Position numbers and translations under genes: made by a program. This document shows positions 46,415 to 55,307 of a DNA stretch of 64,000 nucleotides, in pieces. How positions within the stretch are numbered: the stretch's first letter is position 1; each line of letters opens with the position of its first letter. Under the pieces are notes generated by a model that was not told where the DNA came from, made no database searches, and saw only the letters and a list, made by a program, of their open reading frames with translations. This DNA is from JACMLD01 sp038207265. GTDB lineage: Bacteria > Bacteroidota > Bacteroidia > Chitinophagales > Chitinophagaceae. Where the stretch lies: positions 227,979 to 291,978 of the forward strand of contig JBBQZZ010000005.1 in the NCBI GenBank assembly GCA_038207265.1. Reading direction: 5' to 3'.

Positions 46415-46621
46415 ATGGGTGGCAATTCAAAGTTTTTAGCTGGTGTAATTATCGGGGCGGCTGCCGGTGCGGCTATCGCATTGTTGATAAACAGCGAAGC
46501 AGGCAAAGAAATCATAGCTGAAATAAAAGATGCGGCCGGTAAAGCATTTGACGACATTGCAGAAAAAGTAATGAACGGTACTAACGAAGAAAACAATGAA
46601 ACAGGAAGTGAATTTGCCTGA
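46415..46621 (+). CDS. YtxH domain protein
   Basis: A 68-residue small membrane-associated protein: Gly/Ala-rich hydrophobic segment FLAGVIIGAAAGAAIALLI (residues 7-25), then the YtxH helix (SEAGKEIIAEIKDAAGKAF). The family is widespread and linked with general stress in Bacillus. It is the first of three small genes on the plus strand. Confidence 0.85.
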   Translation: MGGNSKFLAGVIIGAAAGAAIALLINSEAGKEIIAEIKDAAGKAFDDIAEKVMNGTNEENNETGSEFA

Positions 46622-46655
46622 GCAGGCATGGGCCATAGCTTAAAAACAACCAATC

Positions 46656-47033
46656 ATGCCGGAACAAAAGCAAAATTTTTTTGAAGAAACACAGGACCTG
46701 GCAGAGGACTATGTAAATAACCGGATACAACTACTAAAGCTTCAAACTGCTGAGAAATCTGCAAAGTTGGTCAGTTTATTTTTTGCAGGCTTAATTATCG
46801 GGCTGTTGTCTTTTTTTATTTTGTTGTTTGTGAGTATTATGGCCGGGTATTATTTTTCAGAGAAATTCAATAGCCAGTTTTATGGTTTTGGTATTGTAGC
46901 GGCTTTTTATATTGTACTCTTAATATTGGTGCTGTTACTCCGAAAAAAAATCCTGGACAAGTATGTGTCTGCAATGGTCATAAAAATTTTCTTTGAATCA
47001 GCAAATGAAATTGAAGATGAAACAAGGGCATGA
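46656..47033 (+). CDS. Phage-holin-like / Holin-X membrane protein
   Basis: A 125-residue protein with an amphipathic N-terminus and two membrane helices (about 46-70 and 79-99), typical of the DUF1469/Holin-X family. No phage genes are near. It sits 34 bp after the YtxH gene and its stop overlaps the next gene. Confidence 0.82.
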   Translation: MPEQKQNFFEETQDLAEDYVNNRIQLLKLQTAEKSAKLVSLFFAGLIIGLLSFFILLFVSIMAGYYFSEKFNSQFYGFGIVAAFYIVLLILVLLLRKKILDKYVSAMVIKIFFESANEIEDETRA

Positions 47034-47358
47034 AAAAATATACATTGATTCAATTGAGGCATTGCAGCAGGAACAAATCCGTCTGAAATTGCGCATTAAA
47101 GAGCAGGAAGCGGCTTTGCGCAGGCGCGTGCAACAAGTGCCAGGAGAATTATTTTCTTCGGGTGTTAATGCAATTGTACCGGCTGTTATTTCCGGAAAGA
47201 TTGTATCGTCGGTTATAGGACTTGGAAAGAACCTGGTTGATAAGGCATTTATTAAAAAAGATGGCAAAAGCAATTCAAAACTAATCACTGCTGCGAAGCA
47301 GGCAGGCATTGTAGGAGTATTTAAGCTTGCTTACCGGGCTTTTGTGAAGCGTCATTAA
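47017..47358 (+). CDS. Small hypothetical protein of the YtxH operon
   Basis: About 113 residues, starting at ATG 47017 or 47005, overlapping the Holin-X gene by up to 29 bp. The N-terminal half is a Lys/Glu/Gln-rich helix (EALQQEQIRLKLRIKEQEAA), the middle is hydrophobic with Gly/Ser (VIPAV-like VNAIVPAVISGKIVSSVIG). No family recognised. The overlap means translational coupling with the membrane protein. Confidence 0.65.
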   Translation: MKQGHEKIYIDSIEALQQEQIRLKLRIKEQEAALRRRVQQVPGELFSSGVNAIVPAVISGKIVSSVIGLGKNLVDKAFIKKDGKSNSKLITAAKQAGIVGVFKLAYRAFVKRH

Positions 47359-47575
47359 TATGGAAGCTGGCAGGAGTTTTCAACCCGAAAAGGAAAAGAG
47401 ATATAAGGCTTGCTACTACCAGTTTCACCTATATAAAATTATATTCTTCCGTGGATTTTACAGTAAAGCGATGCCCAAAGATTTGTGGTTGAACCGAGCG
47501 TGGCAACGATGCCGATTACTGAATGGACGCTGGTTTCAACCCCTTGTTTCTTTATTTATAATTTTTCATATTTCA

Positions 47576-47608
47576 TTTGTATAATTAAGACACCAACCCT
47601 TACCTTTG
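47576..47608 (+). promoter_or_regulatory. Promoter of atpDC
   Basis: TTTG (47576-47579), 21 nt, then TACCTTTG (47601-47608): a full match to the Bacteroidota -33/-7 consensus. It predicts a leader of about 33-40 nt before the atpD ATG. The gap 47359-47646 holds no convincing gene. Confidence 0.75.
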
Positions 47609-47646
47609 CCGCAAATTTTAGAACCTCTCTTTTAATACGCTTTTCT

Positions 47647-49143
47647 ATGGCAAATAAGGGTAAAATCAAGCAAATCATTGGTGCGGTTGTGGACGTTCAG
47701 TTTGAAGGTCAGTTGCCGGAAATATACAATGCATTGGAACTTAAACGCGATAATGGTGAAACGCTGGTGCTGGAAGTGCAACAGCACCTGGGTGAAGACA
47801 GTGTACGTACCATTGCTATGGATGGAACTGAAGGTTTGGTGCGTGGTACTTTGGTAACAGATACCGGTAAAGCAATTGCAATGCCTGTTGGACCCCTTAT
47901 CAATGGTCGTTTGTTCAATGTAACCGGTGATGCCATTGATGGTTTGCCACAGGTAAGTAAATCCAATAGTCGCCCTATTCACAATAAGCCGCCATTATTT
48001 GAAAACCTGAGTACGGCGTCAGAAATATTATTTACAGGTATCAAAGTAATTGACCTGATTGAGCCATATGCGAAAGGTGGAAAGATTGGTTTGTTTGGTG
48101 GCGCAGGTGTAGGTAAAACAGTATTGATCCAGGAATTGATTAATAATATTGCCAAAGGACATGGTGGTCTTTCTGTGTTTGCTGGTGTTGGAGAACGTAC
48201 CCGTGAAGGAAATGATTTGATGCGTGAAATGATTGAGGCTGGCATTATGAAATATGGCGATGCTTTCAAACATAGTATGGAAGAAGGCGGATGGGATCTT
48301 GAAAAAGTGGACATGGAAGGTTTAAAAGATTCCAAAGCAACTTTTGTATTTGGACAAATGAATGAACCGCCCGGAGCGCGTGCACGTGTGGCATTGAGTG
48401 GTTTGACCATTGCAGAATATTTCCGCGATGGAGATGGTACAGGCAAAGGAAGAGACATTTTATTTTTCGTTGATAACATTTTCCGTTTTACACAAGCTGG
48501 TTCAGAAGTATCGGCGTTGTTGGGAAGGATGCCGAGTGCGGTGGGGTATCAACCAACACTGGCAACAGAAATGGGTCTGATGCAGGAACGTATTACATCC
48601 ACCCGCAACGGTTCCATTACTTCTGTACAAGCAGTTTATGTACCTGCCGATGACTTAACTGATCCGGCACCAGCAACAACCTTTGCTCACCTGGATGCTA
48701 CAACCGTTTTGAGTCGTAAAATTGCGGATTTAGGAATTTATCCTGCGGTGGATCCATTGGATTCCACTTCACGTATACTTACTCCTTTGATTGTAGGAGA
48801 AGAACATTATAATACTGCCAACCGTGTTAAATTAATTTTACAACGTTATAAAGAATTGCAGGATATCATTGCCATTCTTGGTATGGATGAATTGAGTGAT
48901 GAAGATAAACTAACGGTATCGAGAGCACGCCGTGTGCAACGTTTTCTTTCGCAGCCTTTCCATGTAGCAGAGCAGTTTACCGGATTGAAAGGAGTGTTTG
49001 TAAGTCTTGAAGATACCATCCGCGGTTTTAATATGATCATGGATGGCGAAGTGGATGAATATCCTGAAGCAGCGTTCAACCTAGTAGGAACCATTGAAGA
49101 TGCGATTGAAAAAGGAAAGAAGTTGCAGGCGCAGGCGATGTGA
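47647..49143 (+). CDS. atpD: F1Fo ATP synthase subunit beta
   Basis: A 498-residue catalytic beta subunit starting at ATG 47647 (MANKGKIKQIIGAVVDVQF). Walker A is GGAGVGKT and the catalytic Glu region is GERTREGNDL. Length is slightly above the E. coli protein (460) as usual in this phylum. atpC follows 79 bp later; the other ATP synthase genes are not in the window, a common Bacteroidota arrangement. An in-frame reading to 47485 was rejected since it crosses the promoter. Confidence 0.98.
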   Translation: MANKGKIKQIIGAVVDVQFEGQLPEIYNALELKRDNGETLVLEVQQHLGEDSVRTIAMDGTEGLVRGTLVTDTGKAIAMPVGPLINGRLFNVTGDAIDGLPQVSKSNSRPIHNKPPLFENLSTASEILFTGIKVIDLIEPYAKGGKIGLFGGAGVGKTVLIQELINNIAKGHGGLSVFAGVGERTREGNDLMREMIEAGIMKYGDAFKHSMEEGGWDLEKVDMEGLKDSKATFVFGQMNEPPGARARVALSGLTIAEYFRDGDGTGKGRDILFFVDNIFRFTQAGSEVSALLGRMPSAVGYQPTLATEMGLMQERITSTRNGSITSVQAVYVPADDLTDPAPATTFAHLDATTVLSRKIADLGIYPAVDPLDSTSRILTPLIVGEEHYNTANRVKLILQRYKELQDIIAILGMDELSDEDKLTVSRARRVQRFLSQPFHVAEQFTGLKGVFVSLEDTIRGFNMIMDGEVDEYPEAAFNLVGTIEDAIEKGKKLQAQAM

Positions 49144-49222
49144 GTCTGAAGTATATAGCACAAAGTATATAGTATTGTCTAAATACTCTATACTTAATTC
49201 TCAATACCAAACACAGTATTCC

Positions 49223-49492
49223 ATGGAGCTAGAGATTCTTACACCCGTAAAAAAACTATTCAGCGATACCGTATATGGAGTTCAACTTCCTGGTATTGAC
49301 GGAAGCTTTGAAGTGCTTGACAAACATGCACCGCTCGTAAGTGCGTTAAAAGCCGGTAACCTGAAAGTTTTAAAGGACAGGAATATGAAAAATGTCTCCA
49401 ATTTTTCAATTCAAAGTGGATTTGTAGAAGTGTTGAATAACAAAGTCACTGTGTTGGTGGAAGGCGCATTAGCATTAGAAACAACAGGATAG
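49223..49492 (+). CDS. atpC: F1Fo ATP synthase subunit epsilon (short form)
   Basis: An 89-residue protein (MELEILTPVKKLFSDTVYGV) consisting of the N-terminal beta-sandwich only, with PGIDGSFEVLDKHAPLVSAL. The C-terminal helical hairpin that inhibits the enzyme in other bacteria is absent, as is usual in Bacteroidota. It is cotranscribed with atpD and followed by a strong terminator. Confidence 0.93.
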   Translation: MELEILTPVKKLFSDTVYGVQLPGIDGSFEVLDKHAPLVSALKAGNLKVLKDRNMKNVSNFSIQSGFVEVLNNKVTVLVEGALALETTG

Positions 49493-49548
49493 ATTTCTTG
49501 TATTTTTTTCGAATCCTTTATACTAACCCGAAAAATTAAAATTTACTA

Positions 49549-49572
49549 CCCTGGCTTTCGCCGGGGTTTTTT
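49549..49572 (+). terminator. Terminator of atpDC
   Basis: A 7-bp stem CCCTGGC/GCCGGGG (one T-G pair) with a 4-nt loop TTTC, followed by six T. Confidence 0.85.
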
Positions 49573-49769
49573 ATATCAAAAAAATAAGAACCGCGCTATA
49601 CAAACAACTCAGTATTTTGTTTAACTTAAACAACTCCGTTTATATTTTTTTATTCCGTAGACACGGAAATATTAATACAGCATTTGCATTTGTTACACCG
49701 CTGTTAAGTTCTAAAAATTGCGTTAAACGGGTATCTTCTTTGCTGGTCTAACGTTATAAAACGATAAGT

Positions 49770-50396
49770 ATGAAAAAGAATTTGCTGTTGCCTGCGCTCG
49801 CGGCTATTTGTTTGCTGGGCAGTTGCGCAAAAGACCCAGTTAGTAAACTTAGTTCAGAGGAGTCCAGGATTTACATTACCAATCACGACAGTGCCACCAG
49901 TTTCAGCTCCTTCAAAACGTTTAGTGTTTCTGATTCGGTGGCGATTATTAGTAACAACCGGTTGCAGGAAAAAACGCGCGACAGTTTTGACGTTCAGATG
50001 ATAAATGCCATTAGCAGTGTCATGACGCAGAGAGGTTATACATTGGTTGGAAAAGATCAGAAGCCGGATTTGGGTATTAATGTCAGCAATATTATCAACA
50101 CTTTCACTGGTTATGTAGATTACGGCAATTATTACAATGATTATTATGGGTATTGGGATCCTTATTACTGGGGTTATCCCGGTTATGGATACTATGGCTC
50201 CTATATTGGTACATACCAGGTAAACGAAGGGGTTATTTCTGTTGATATGTTCGACTTAAAAGATGCATCTGCAAATAAGATCAAAGCTGTCTGGAATGGA
50301 GTTATTAGAGGTGAAGGCATATTTGATAATGCCAGTATTAATACCAGTGTGCAGGCATTATTTGATCAGTCTGCCTATATTAAATCAGTTCAATAA
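49770..50396 (+). CDS. DUF4136-domain lipoprotein
   Basis: A 208-residue lipoprotein with lipobox LLGSC (Cys near 19). The DUF4136 pattern includes TFSVSDSV early, GYTLVGKDQKPDLGINV, and an aromatic Gly/Tyr stretch (DYYGYWDPYYWGYPG). It ends with a helix-strand segment (SVQALFDQSAYI). The role is unknown; it is probably in the outer membrane or periplasm. It precedes an outer-membrane barrel gene by 17 bp, forming a two-gene operon. Confidence 0.87.
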   Translation: MKKNLLLPALAAICLLGSCAKDPVSKLSSEESRIYITNHDSATSFSSFKTFSVSDSVAIISNNRLQEKTRDSFDVQMINAISSVMTQRGYTLVGKDQKPDLGINVSNIINTFTGYVDYGNYYNDYYGYWDPYYWGYPGYGYYGSYIGTYQVNEGVISVDMFDLKDASANKIKAVWNGVIRGEGIFDNASINTSVQALFDQSAYIKSVQ

Positions 50397-50413
50397 ATTT
50401 AAAACGTAAAAAA

Positions 50414-51037
50414 ATGAAGAAGATTAAATATATAGGGTTGTCGCTGGCATTAATGTGTTGTTTGGCCGGCTTTTCACAGGAGCGTGGACTGGTACTAAAA
50501 CTTAATTATTCCGTTGCGGTACCCACCGGTTCATTCAAATCAGATGTCATAAATAAAACTTCCTTCAAAGGGTTTGGTGCAGAATTGATGTATCATATTA
50601 ATGAAAAGATTTCAGTAGGATTGGAGACAGGTTCACAGGAGTTTTACCAAAAATATCCGCGCCAGTTATATAAGACAACAGATGGAAGTGATTTATCCGC
50701 TGTAGTGACCAATTCTGTGCAAACTGTTCCTGTTTTATTAAAAGGACAATACAATTTTCTACCGGGTAAAATTCTTCAGCCATATGTTGCGGTAGGCGTA
50801 GGAGGTAATATAATTTCCTATAGTCAGTATGCAGGTGAATTTACCAGTGCATCAAAAAGCAGCTTTGGTTTTGCTGCCAGGCCGGAAGCAGGCTTGTACA
50901 TTCCATTTGGTAGAACCAATGGTGCAGGGTTTAGTATTGGCGCAGGCTATAACTTTATGCCTTTTAGTTATAATGGTATCAGTAACCTGAATAATATTAC
51001 TGCCAGAGCAGGAATCAGTATTCCATTGAATCAGTAG
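50414..51037 (+). CDS. Outer-membrane beta-barrel protein
   Basis: A 207-residue protein with a signal peptide (residues 1-21, ending GFSQ) and an eight-strand-like barrel pattern, e.g. FLPGKILQPYVAVGVGGNI. It ends with a hydrophobic strand closing on Leu-Asn-Gln (ARAGISIPLNQ). It is OmpA-barrel or OMP_b-brl-like, without a peptidoglycan domain. It is cotranscribed with the DUF4136 lipoprotein and followed by a terminator. Confidence 0.82.
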   Translation: MKKIKYIGLSLALMCCLAGFSQERGLVLKLNYSVAVPTGSFKSDVINKTSFKGFGAELMYHINEKISVGLETGSQEFYQKYPRQLYKTTDGSDLSAVVTNSVQTVPVLLKGQYNFLPGKILQPYVAVGVGGNIISYSQYAGEFTSASKSSFGFAARPEAGLYIPFGRTNGAGFSIGAGYNFMPFSYNGISNLNNITARAGISIPLNQ

Positions 51038-51156
51038 ACCTCCGGTTCTCTAAAGGGGGAACCCGGATCTTTCTTGCATTACTATTAACCGACTGCACAT
51101 GGCAATCGATAAACATGAATTCTTTAACTAAGGAATCAAAATGTTTTGGATATTTC

Positions 51157-51183
51157 AACCCCGGATTTAATCCGGGGTTTTTT
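51157..51183 (+). terminator. Terminator of the DUF4136/barrel operon
   Basis: A perfect 9-bp stem AACCCCGGA/TCCGGGGTT (51157-51165 and 51171-51179), loop TTTAA, followed by a T-run. Confidence 0.87.
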
Positions 51184-51362
51184 GTTTTTATTCTAAGAAA
51201 ATTTTAAGATTCAGAATATTTACTGATTTTCGAATTGCAATGCACCGCAATAATTTAAATAGTTATATAAATAATTTTGGCAGAAGAAAGAATTGTGAAA
51301 AAGTGAAGCCATAGTTGAAACAGCATGATTGATATAAGTTCCACTTTCAGGGTGACAGTGGT

Positions 51363-51914
51363 TTAGTTCAATTGTGGATCAGTAGGAAAATTTATCATGA
51401 TCTCATACTCGCCACCAAGCAGACGAATAGAATCTTTCCAGGTTTCATTGATCTCTTTATGAAATACAATCTTCCTGGTGGCTTCAGCCAATAACCAGGA
51501 TTTTTCCTTTAATTCATCTTTCAACTGGCCTTCACCCCAACCACTGTAACCAATATAAAACCGAATCTTATCGATATCCGCATTACCACTGCGGATAAGG
51601 TTAATGGCTGTTTCAAAATCACCGCCCCAATAAATTCCTTTGATTATTTCAGTGCCGCCAGGTATTGCAACAGGGTACTGGTGCAGGAAATGAATCGTAT
51701 CCATTTGTACCGGTCCGCCATAATAAACAGGCAGCGTTAAATCATCGGCACTATTGACCAGTTCATTCAAAGTGTAATCATATTTACGGTTGAGAACAAA
51801 ACCAAAAGTTCCTTCATCCTGGTGTTCACAGAGAAATACAACGGTCCTTTTGAAATTGGGATCTTTCAAAAAAGGATCGGCTATCAATAATATACCGGCG
51901 CCGGGATTCAACAT
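51363..51914 (-). CDS. YqgE/AlgH family protein
   Basis: A 183-residue cytoplasmic protein with the full family pattern: GAGILLIADPFLKDPNFKRT, then GTFGFVLNR, YYGGPVQMDTIHFLH and YIGYSGWGEGQL. AlgH was linked to alginate regulation in Pseudomonas, but its molecular function is unknown. It is a single gene on the minus strand, divergent from the orphan kinase. Confidence 0.93.
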   Translation of the reverse strand: MLNPGAGILLIADPFLKDPNFKRTVVFLCEHQDEGTFGFVLNRKYDYTLNELVNSADDLTLPVYYGGPVQMDTIHFLHQYPVAIPGGTEIIKGIYWGGDFETAINLIRSGNADIDKIRFYIGYSGWGEGQLKDELKEKSWLLAEATRKIVFHKEINETWKDSIRLLGGEYEIMINFPTDPQLN

Positions 51915-52058
51915 TAATTGTAAATTACTTATTATATTGGCATTTTAAAATCTTTTGTTGCAGGTTTGCGATTGACTTTTTAACTGTTATCCGTGCAAAA
52001 CCTTAGTTAAAAAGTTAATACAGGCAGTTTTGTTTCCTTAAAAGCGGCATAGCTCAAC

Positions 52059-52066
52059 TATTTTTG
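52059..52066 (+). promoter_or_regulatory. Predicted -7 box of the orphan kinase gene
   Basis: TATTTTTG, a perfect TAnnTTTG, 5 nt before the ATG, the same geometry as at engB. A leaderless mRNA is predicted. Confidence 0.5.
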
Positions 52067-52071
52067 TAACA

Positions 52072-53430
52072 ATGAAGAGAATTTTACCTGTTATCATTTT
52101 ATTGATTACTGCTTCGCTCATTGGTATCATTGTGATCCAGGTATCCTGGATAAAAAACATGCTGGTAGTAAAAGAAGAACAACTGGCTGAAAAGATTTAT
52201 AAATCAATGGCCGAAGTGGGTAATGATTTGATGGAGCGCAAGGGTGTGTTGCCCAATATCAGGAATCCCCGGTTTCGTCCCAGTTTTATGCTTCCCAGCG
52301 ATCAGTTGCTTAGTGAGATAATGAAACCTTCCAGCATTGCAAGGAGTTATACCGCTTTTGAAATTGAAGAAAAACTTCAAAAAGCATTTGACATGAATGG
52401 TGTCAAAGACACCAAATTTGAATTTGCGATTACCTCCGATGAGGGATTATCTTCTTACGAATTAAAATCAAAAAATATCTTAAAGATGGCTGATGACACC
52501 ATTAACAATAAAAAATTCTTTTACATATTCCAGGTTCCCAGTGGAAGTACGTATGAAAACCTGGTACCCGATGAGGCAATGTTACTGGTTGTACCCAATC
52601 TGAAGAACATCGTTTTCAAACAATTGCGCCTGATGATTGGAGGGGCAATATTATTTACCCTCATTTTGTGTACGGCGTTTTATGTGACGGTGCATGCATT
52701 GTTCCGCCAGAAAAAGATGAGTGAGATAAAAAATGATTTTATCAATAATATGACGCATGAATTCAAAACACCGTTGGCTACCATCTCGCTGGCTGTTGAT
52801 GCAATGCGCAATGAAAAAGTATTGCAGGATCGGAATAAAATGAGCTATTTCAGCGGTATTATAAAGGAAGAGAATAAGCGAATGAACAAGCAGGTAGAAA
52901 CCATTCTCCAGGCATCTTTAATGGACCGGCAGGAAATTCAATTAAACCGGAGACCGATTCATGTACACGAGGTGATTCATGCAGTACTGGATAATTTCAA
53001 TTTGCAACTCGCAGAAAAAAGCGGGGAAGCAACATTGCAGTTGAGCGCAGATAATGATTTAATTGAAGCGGATGAAGTACACTTCAGTAATTTAATATCC
53101 AACCTGGTAGACAACGCCGTTAAGTATTCAAAAGATAGCCTTCTCATTAAAGTCTCTACCATTAATATCGGTAAAAATATTTCAATACGCATTGAAGACA
53201 ATGGTATAGGCATGAATAAAGAAACACAAAAGCGAATATTTGAAAAATTTTATCGTGCCCATACCGGTAACCTTCATAATGTAAAAGGTTTTGGATTGGG
53301 ATTGAGTTATGTAAAAACAATGGTAGACGCGCATGGTGGTAAAATAAGAGTTGACAGTACACTTGGAAGAGGCACTACCTTTATCATTGATATGCCTTTA
53401 AAAAATGTCAGAGCAACTGCACAAGTGTAA
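52072..53430 (+). CDS. Sensor histidine kinase without adjacent regulator
   Basis: A 452-residue membrane kinase: helices at about 7-28 and 188-210 flank an extracytoplasmic sensor region of about 155 residues. Phospho-acceptor H229 is in NNMTHEFKTPLATI. The N box is NLVDNAVKYS, G1 DNGIGM and G2 GFGLGL. The architecture is like that of the czc kinase (Bacteroidota HK of the same subfamily), but no response regulator is within the window. Downstream queA is convergent, 12 bp away. Confidence 0.93.
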   Translation: MKRILPVIILLITASLIGIIVIQVSWIKNMLVVKEEQLAEKIYKSMAEVGNDLMERKGVLPNIRNPRFRPSFMLPSDQLLSEIMKPSSIARSYTAFEIEEKLQKAFDMNGVKDTKFEFAITSDEGLSSYELKSKNILKMADDTINNKKFFYIFQVPSGSTYENLVPDEAMLLVVPNLKNIVFKQLRLMIGGAILFTLILCTAFYVTVHALFRQKKMSEIKNDFINNMTHEFKTPLATISLAVDAMRNEKVLQDRNKMSYFSGIIKEENKRMNKQVETILQASLMDRQEIQLNRRPIHVHEVIHAVLDNFNLQLAEKSGEATLQLSADNDLIEADEVHFSNLISNLVDNAVKYSKDSLLIKVSTINIGKNISIRIEDNGIGMNKETQKRIFEKFYRAHTGNLHNVKGFGLGLSYVKTMVDAHGGKIRVDSTLGRGTTFIIDMPLKNVRATAQV

Positions 53431-53442
53431 AGACTTATCATA

Positions 53443-54675
53443 TTATTGGTTCAGGAATAGAAGGCTGCTGTCCCCATAACTTAAAAACCGGAATTCGTTT
53501 TTTAATGCATGTTCATAAATATTCCGCCAGCCATTGCCAACAAATGCAGCAACCAGCAATAACAATGTAGATTGAGGCTGGTGAAAATTTGTAATCAACC
53601 CTTTGACCATTTTAAAGCGGTAACCGGGTATTATAAGTATCTGTGTTTTGCAAAGTATACGATCCAGTTTGTTTTTTTCCATCCAACTCAATAGACTTTT
53701 CAAAGCAATATGTGTATCTACTGCATGTGATGCAAGCTGTTCATATACTTCCCATTGCTGAATAAAAAGGTCTTCCTGTTTTATATTATTATTTAGCATG
53801 GTTTTTACGCCCATCCAGTAAATACTTTCTAATGTTCTCAATGAAGTGGTGCCTGCTGAAAAAATATTTTCATGATGGACTGACAACCGTCGTATAGTTT
53901 CGCCGGAAACGTTGATAAATTCTGCATGCATAAGATGATCCTGCATGGTTTGACTGTTCACTGGTTTAAAAGTACCGGCACCCACATGCAGCGTAATAAA
54001 ATCGGAAAAAATATTTTTTGATTTTAATTTTTGGAAAATGTCAGCAGTAAAATGGAGGCCCGCGGTAGGTGCGGCTACCGATCCATCCATGTCTGCATAA
54101 ATGGTCTGGTATCTTTCTTTATCAATCCGGTCAGCGGCGCGTTTGATATAAGGGGGAAGGGGAATATGTCCCGCACAATGAAGCACTTCAGCGAAAGAAT
54201 GTTGCGGCGGATCCCAACGCAACTCAATAATAAAATAATCTGCCTGTTTTTCAATATAGCGGGCTTCAAGTTTAATAGGTTGCCTGGAATTGTCAATGGT
54301 CAACTGCAATACTTGTCCCTGCTTCCATTTGCTTGCACCGCCAATCAGGCATTTCCATAAAACACGGTCCTGTTGCATCATACCAGTTGTAATATCCGGG
54401 TATTGGTCATGTGGTTCAAGGCAAAATATTTCTACAATGCCACCACTGGGTTTCTGAAATATTAGCCTGGCTTCAATTACTTTGCTATTATTAAAAACAA
54501 GCAGACTTTCACCCGGTAAATAAAGTGCGATATTGCTAAATACATCTTCTGTGATGTTGCCATTACGATAGATCAGCAGTTTCGATGAGTCTCTTTCATT
54601 CAATGGAAACTTTGCAATCTTACCTTCAGGAAGAATGTAGCTATAGTCAAGAATGGAAATGGATTGAGGATGCAT
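53443..54675 (-). CDS. queA: S-adenosylmethionine:tRNA ribosyltransferase-isomerase
   Basis: A 410-residue QueA homologue; QueA makes epoxyqueuosine in the tRNA anticodon wobble position. Visible family segments are YSYILPEGKIAKFPLNERDSS, SVAAPTAGLHFT and LHVGAGTFKPV with HLMHAEF downstream. Its length exceeds the E. coli enzyme (356), which is usual in Bacteroidota. It lies 39 bp downstream of the DUF3052 gene. Confidence 0.92.
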   Translation of the reverse strand: MHPQSISILDYSYILPEGKIAKFPLNERDSSKLLIYRNGNITEDVFSNIALYLPGESLLVFNNSKVIEARLIFQKPSGGIVEIFCLEPHDQYPDITTGMMQQDRVLWKCLIGGASKWKQGQVLQLTIDNSRQPIKLEARYIEKQADYFIIELRWDPPQHSFAEVLHCAGHIPLPPYIKRAADRIDKERYQTIYADMDGSVAAPTAGLHFTADIFQKLKSKNIFSDFITLHVGAGTFKPVNSQTMQDHLMHAEFINVSGETIRRLSVHHENIFSAGTTSLRTLESIYWMGVKTMLNNNIKQEDLFIQQWEVYEQLASHAVDTHIALKSLLSWMEKNKLDRILCKTQILIIPGYRFKMVKGLITNFHQPQSTLLLLVAAFVGNGWRNIYEHALKNEFRFLSYGDSSLLFLNQ

Positions 54676-54714
54676 ATCATTACAGCCAACTGCTGTAGTT
54701 TATTTTTCTGCAAA

Positions 54715-55131
54715 TTACTTTGATCTTTTTGCAAGAGGTACAACTAATTTCAATCCACTCCATATTTCACTCACCGCACAAACTTTTACATCAACCAAAT
54801 CGTGCGCCAGGGCATAACTGCGTATTATGTCTTCCGTTAGATCTGTTGAAATGCCGGAAGCTTTTTTATACCAACTCACCCAGATAACCAATGTGTTATT
54901 TTTTTTGTACAGTGTTTGCAATTTTCTCATTGCTGTTTCAAATACCTGTTCGTTTTTTGCAAAGAGATGAACAAAATCAGGCAATTTATTTATAGTGCAC
55001 AATTGTTTTTGTATATCGGTTTCAATTAAGGCAAAATAATTTTCCGGGGCGTGCATCAGCAATACTTTCATATGCTCTTTCAACCCAAGTTTTTTTACCA
55101 ATGGCGTTCCTGAATAACCTGTCGTTGCCAT
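54715..55131 (-). CDS. DUF3052 family protein
   Basis: A 138-residue protein from the ATG at 55131 (MATTGYSGTPLVKKLG), which is the conserved family start; a reading to 55176 would run into the DnaA-box cluster. The middle pattern LLMHAPENY and the WVSWYKKASG segment fit DUF3052. Function unknown. It precedes queA on the same strand. Confidence 0.82.
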   Translation of the reverse strand: MATTGYSGTPLVKKLGLKEHMKVLLMHAPENYFALIETDIQKQLCTINKLPDFVHLFAKNEQVFETAMRKLQTLYKKNNTLVIWVSWYKKASGISTDLTEDIIRSYALAHDLVDVKVCAVSEIWSGLKLVVPLAKRSK

Positions 55132-55168
55132 AAAGGATAGAAGTATTTGTTGTTGAGTAATTTTCTGG

Positions 55169-55291
55169 TTATTCACAGCTTATCCACAGGTATCCACATC
55201 CAATTAACATGATTATTTATTGTTTCTCAATTGTAGAACCCCAAAAGCCTTGCTGGGACTCACATTTCCCTAATAATCAAGCTGTGGAAAA
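55169..55291. other. DnaA-box cluster in AT-rich DNA, candidate origin or DnaA-controlled promoter
   Basis: TTATTCACA (55169), TTATCCACA (55180, perfect) and GTATCCACA (55190, 8 of 9) are spaced by 11 and 10 bp. A fourth box in opposite orientation (TGTGGAAAA, 55283-55291) matches TTWTNCACA. AT-rich stretches follow. It lies upstream of the mraZ promoter and near the change in gene orientation. Confidence 0.4.
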
Positions 55292-55307
55292 ATTATATTT
55301 CTCTAGT

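Noticed and set aside
46293..46430. Longer N-terminus of the GNAT-like protein
   Set aside because: It would overlap the divergent promoter and the start of the YtxH gene; the ATG at 46292 gives the sensible N-terminus.
47360..47584. A 74-codon plus-strand frame before atpD
   Set aside because: It runs over the atpD promoter, has no recognisable domain and no signal peptide.
49703..49726. Two GTTAA words upstream of the DUF4136 gene as another operator
   Set aside because: They are 19 bp apart, not 11, so they do not fit the czc operator geometry.
52006..52018. Two GTTAA words upstream of the orphan kinase
   Set aside because: The spacing is 8 bp; no second pair is present.
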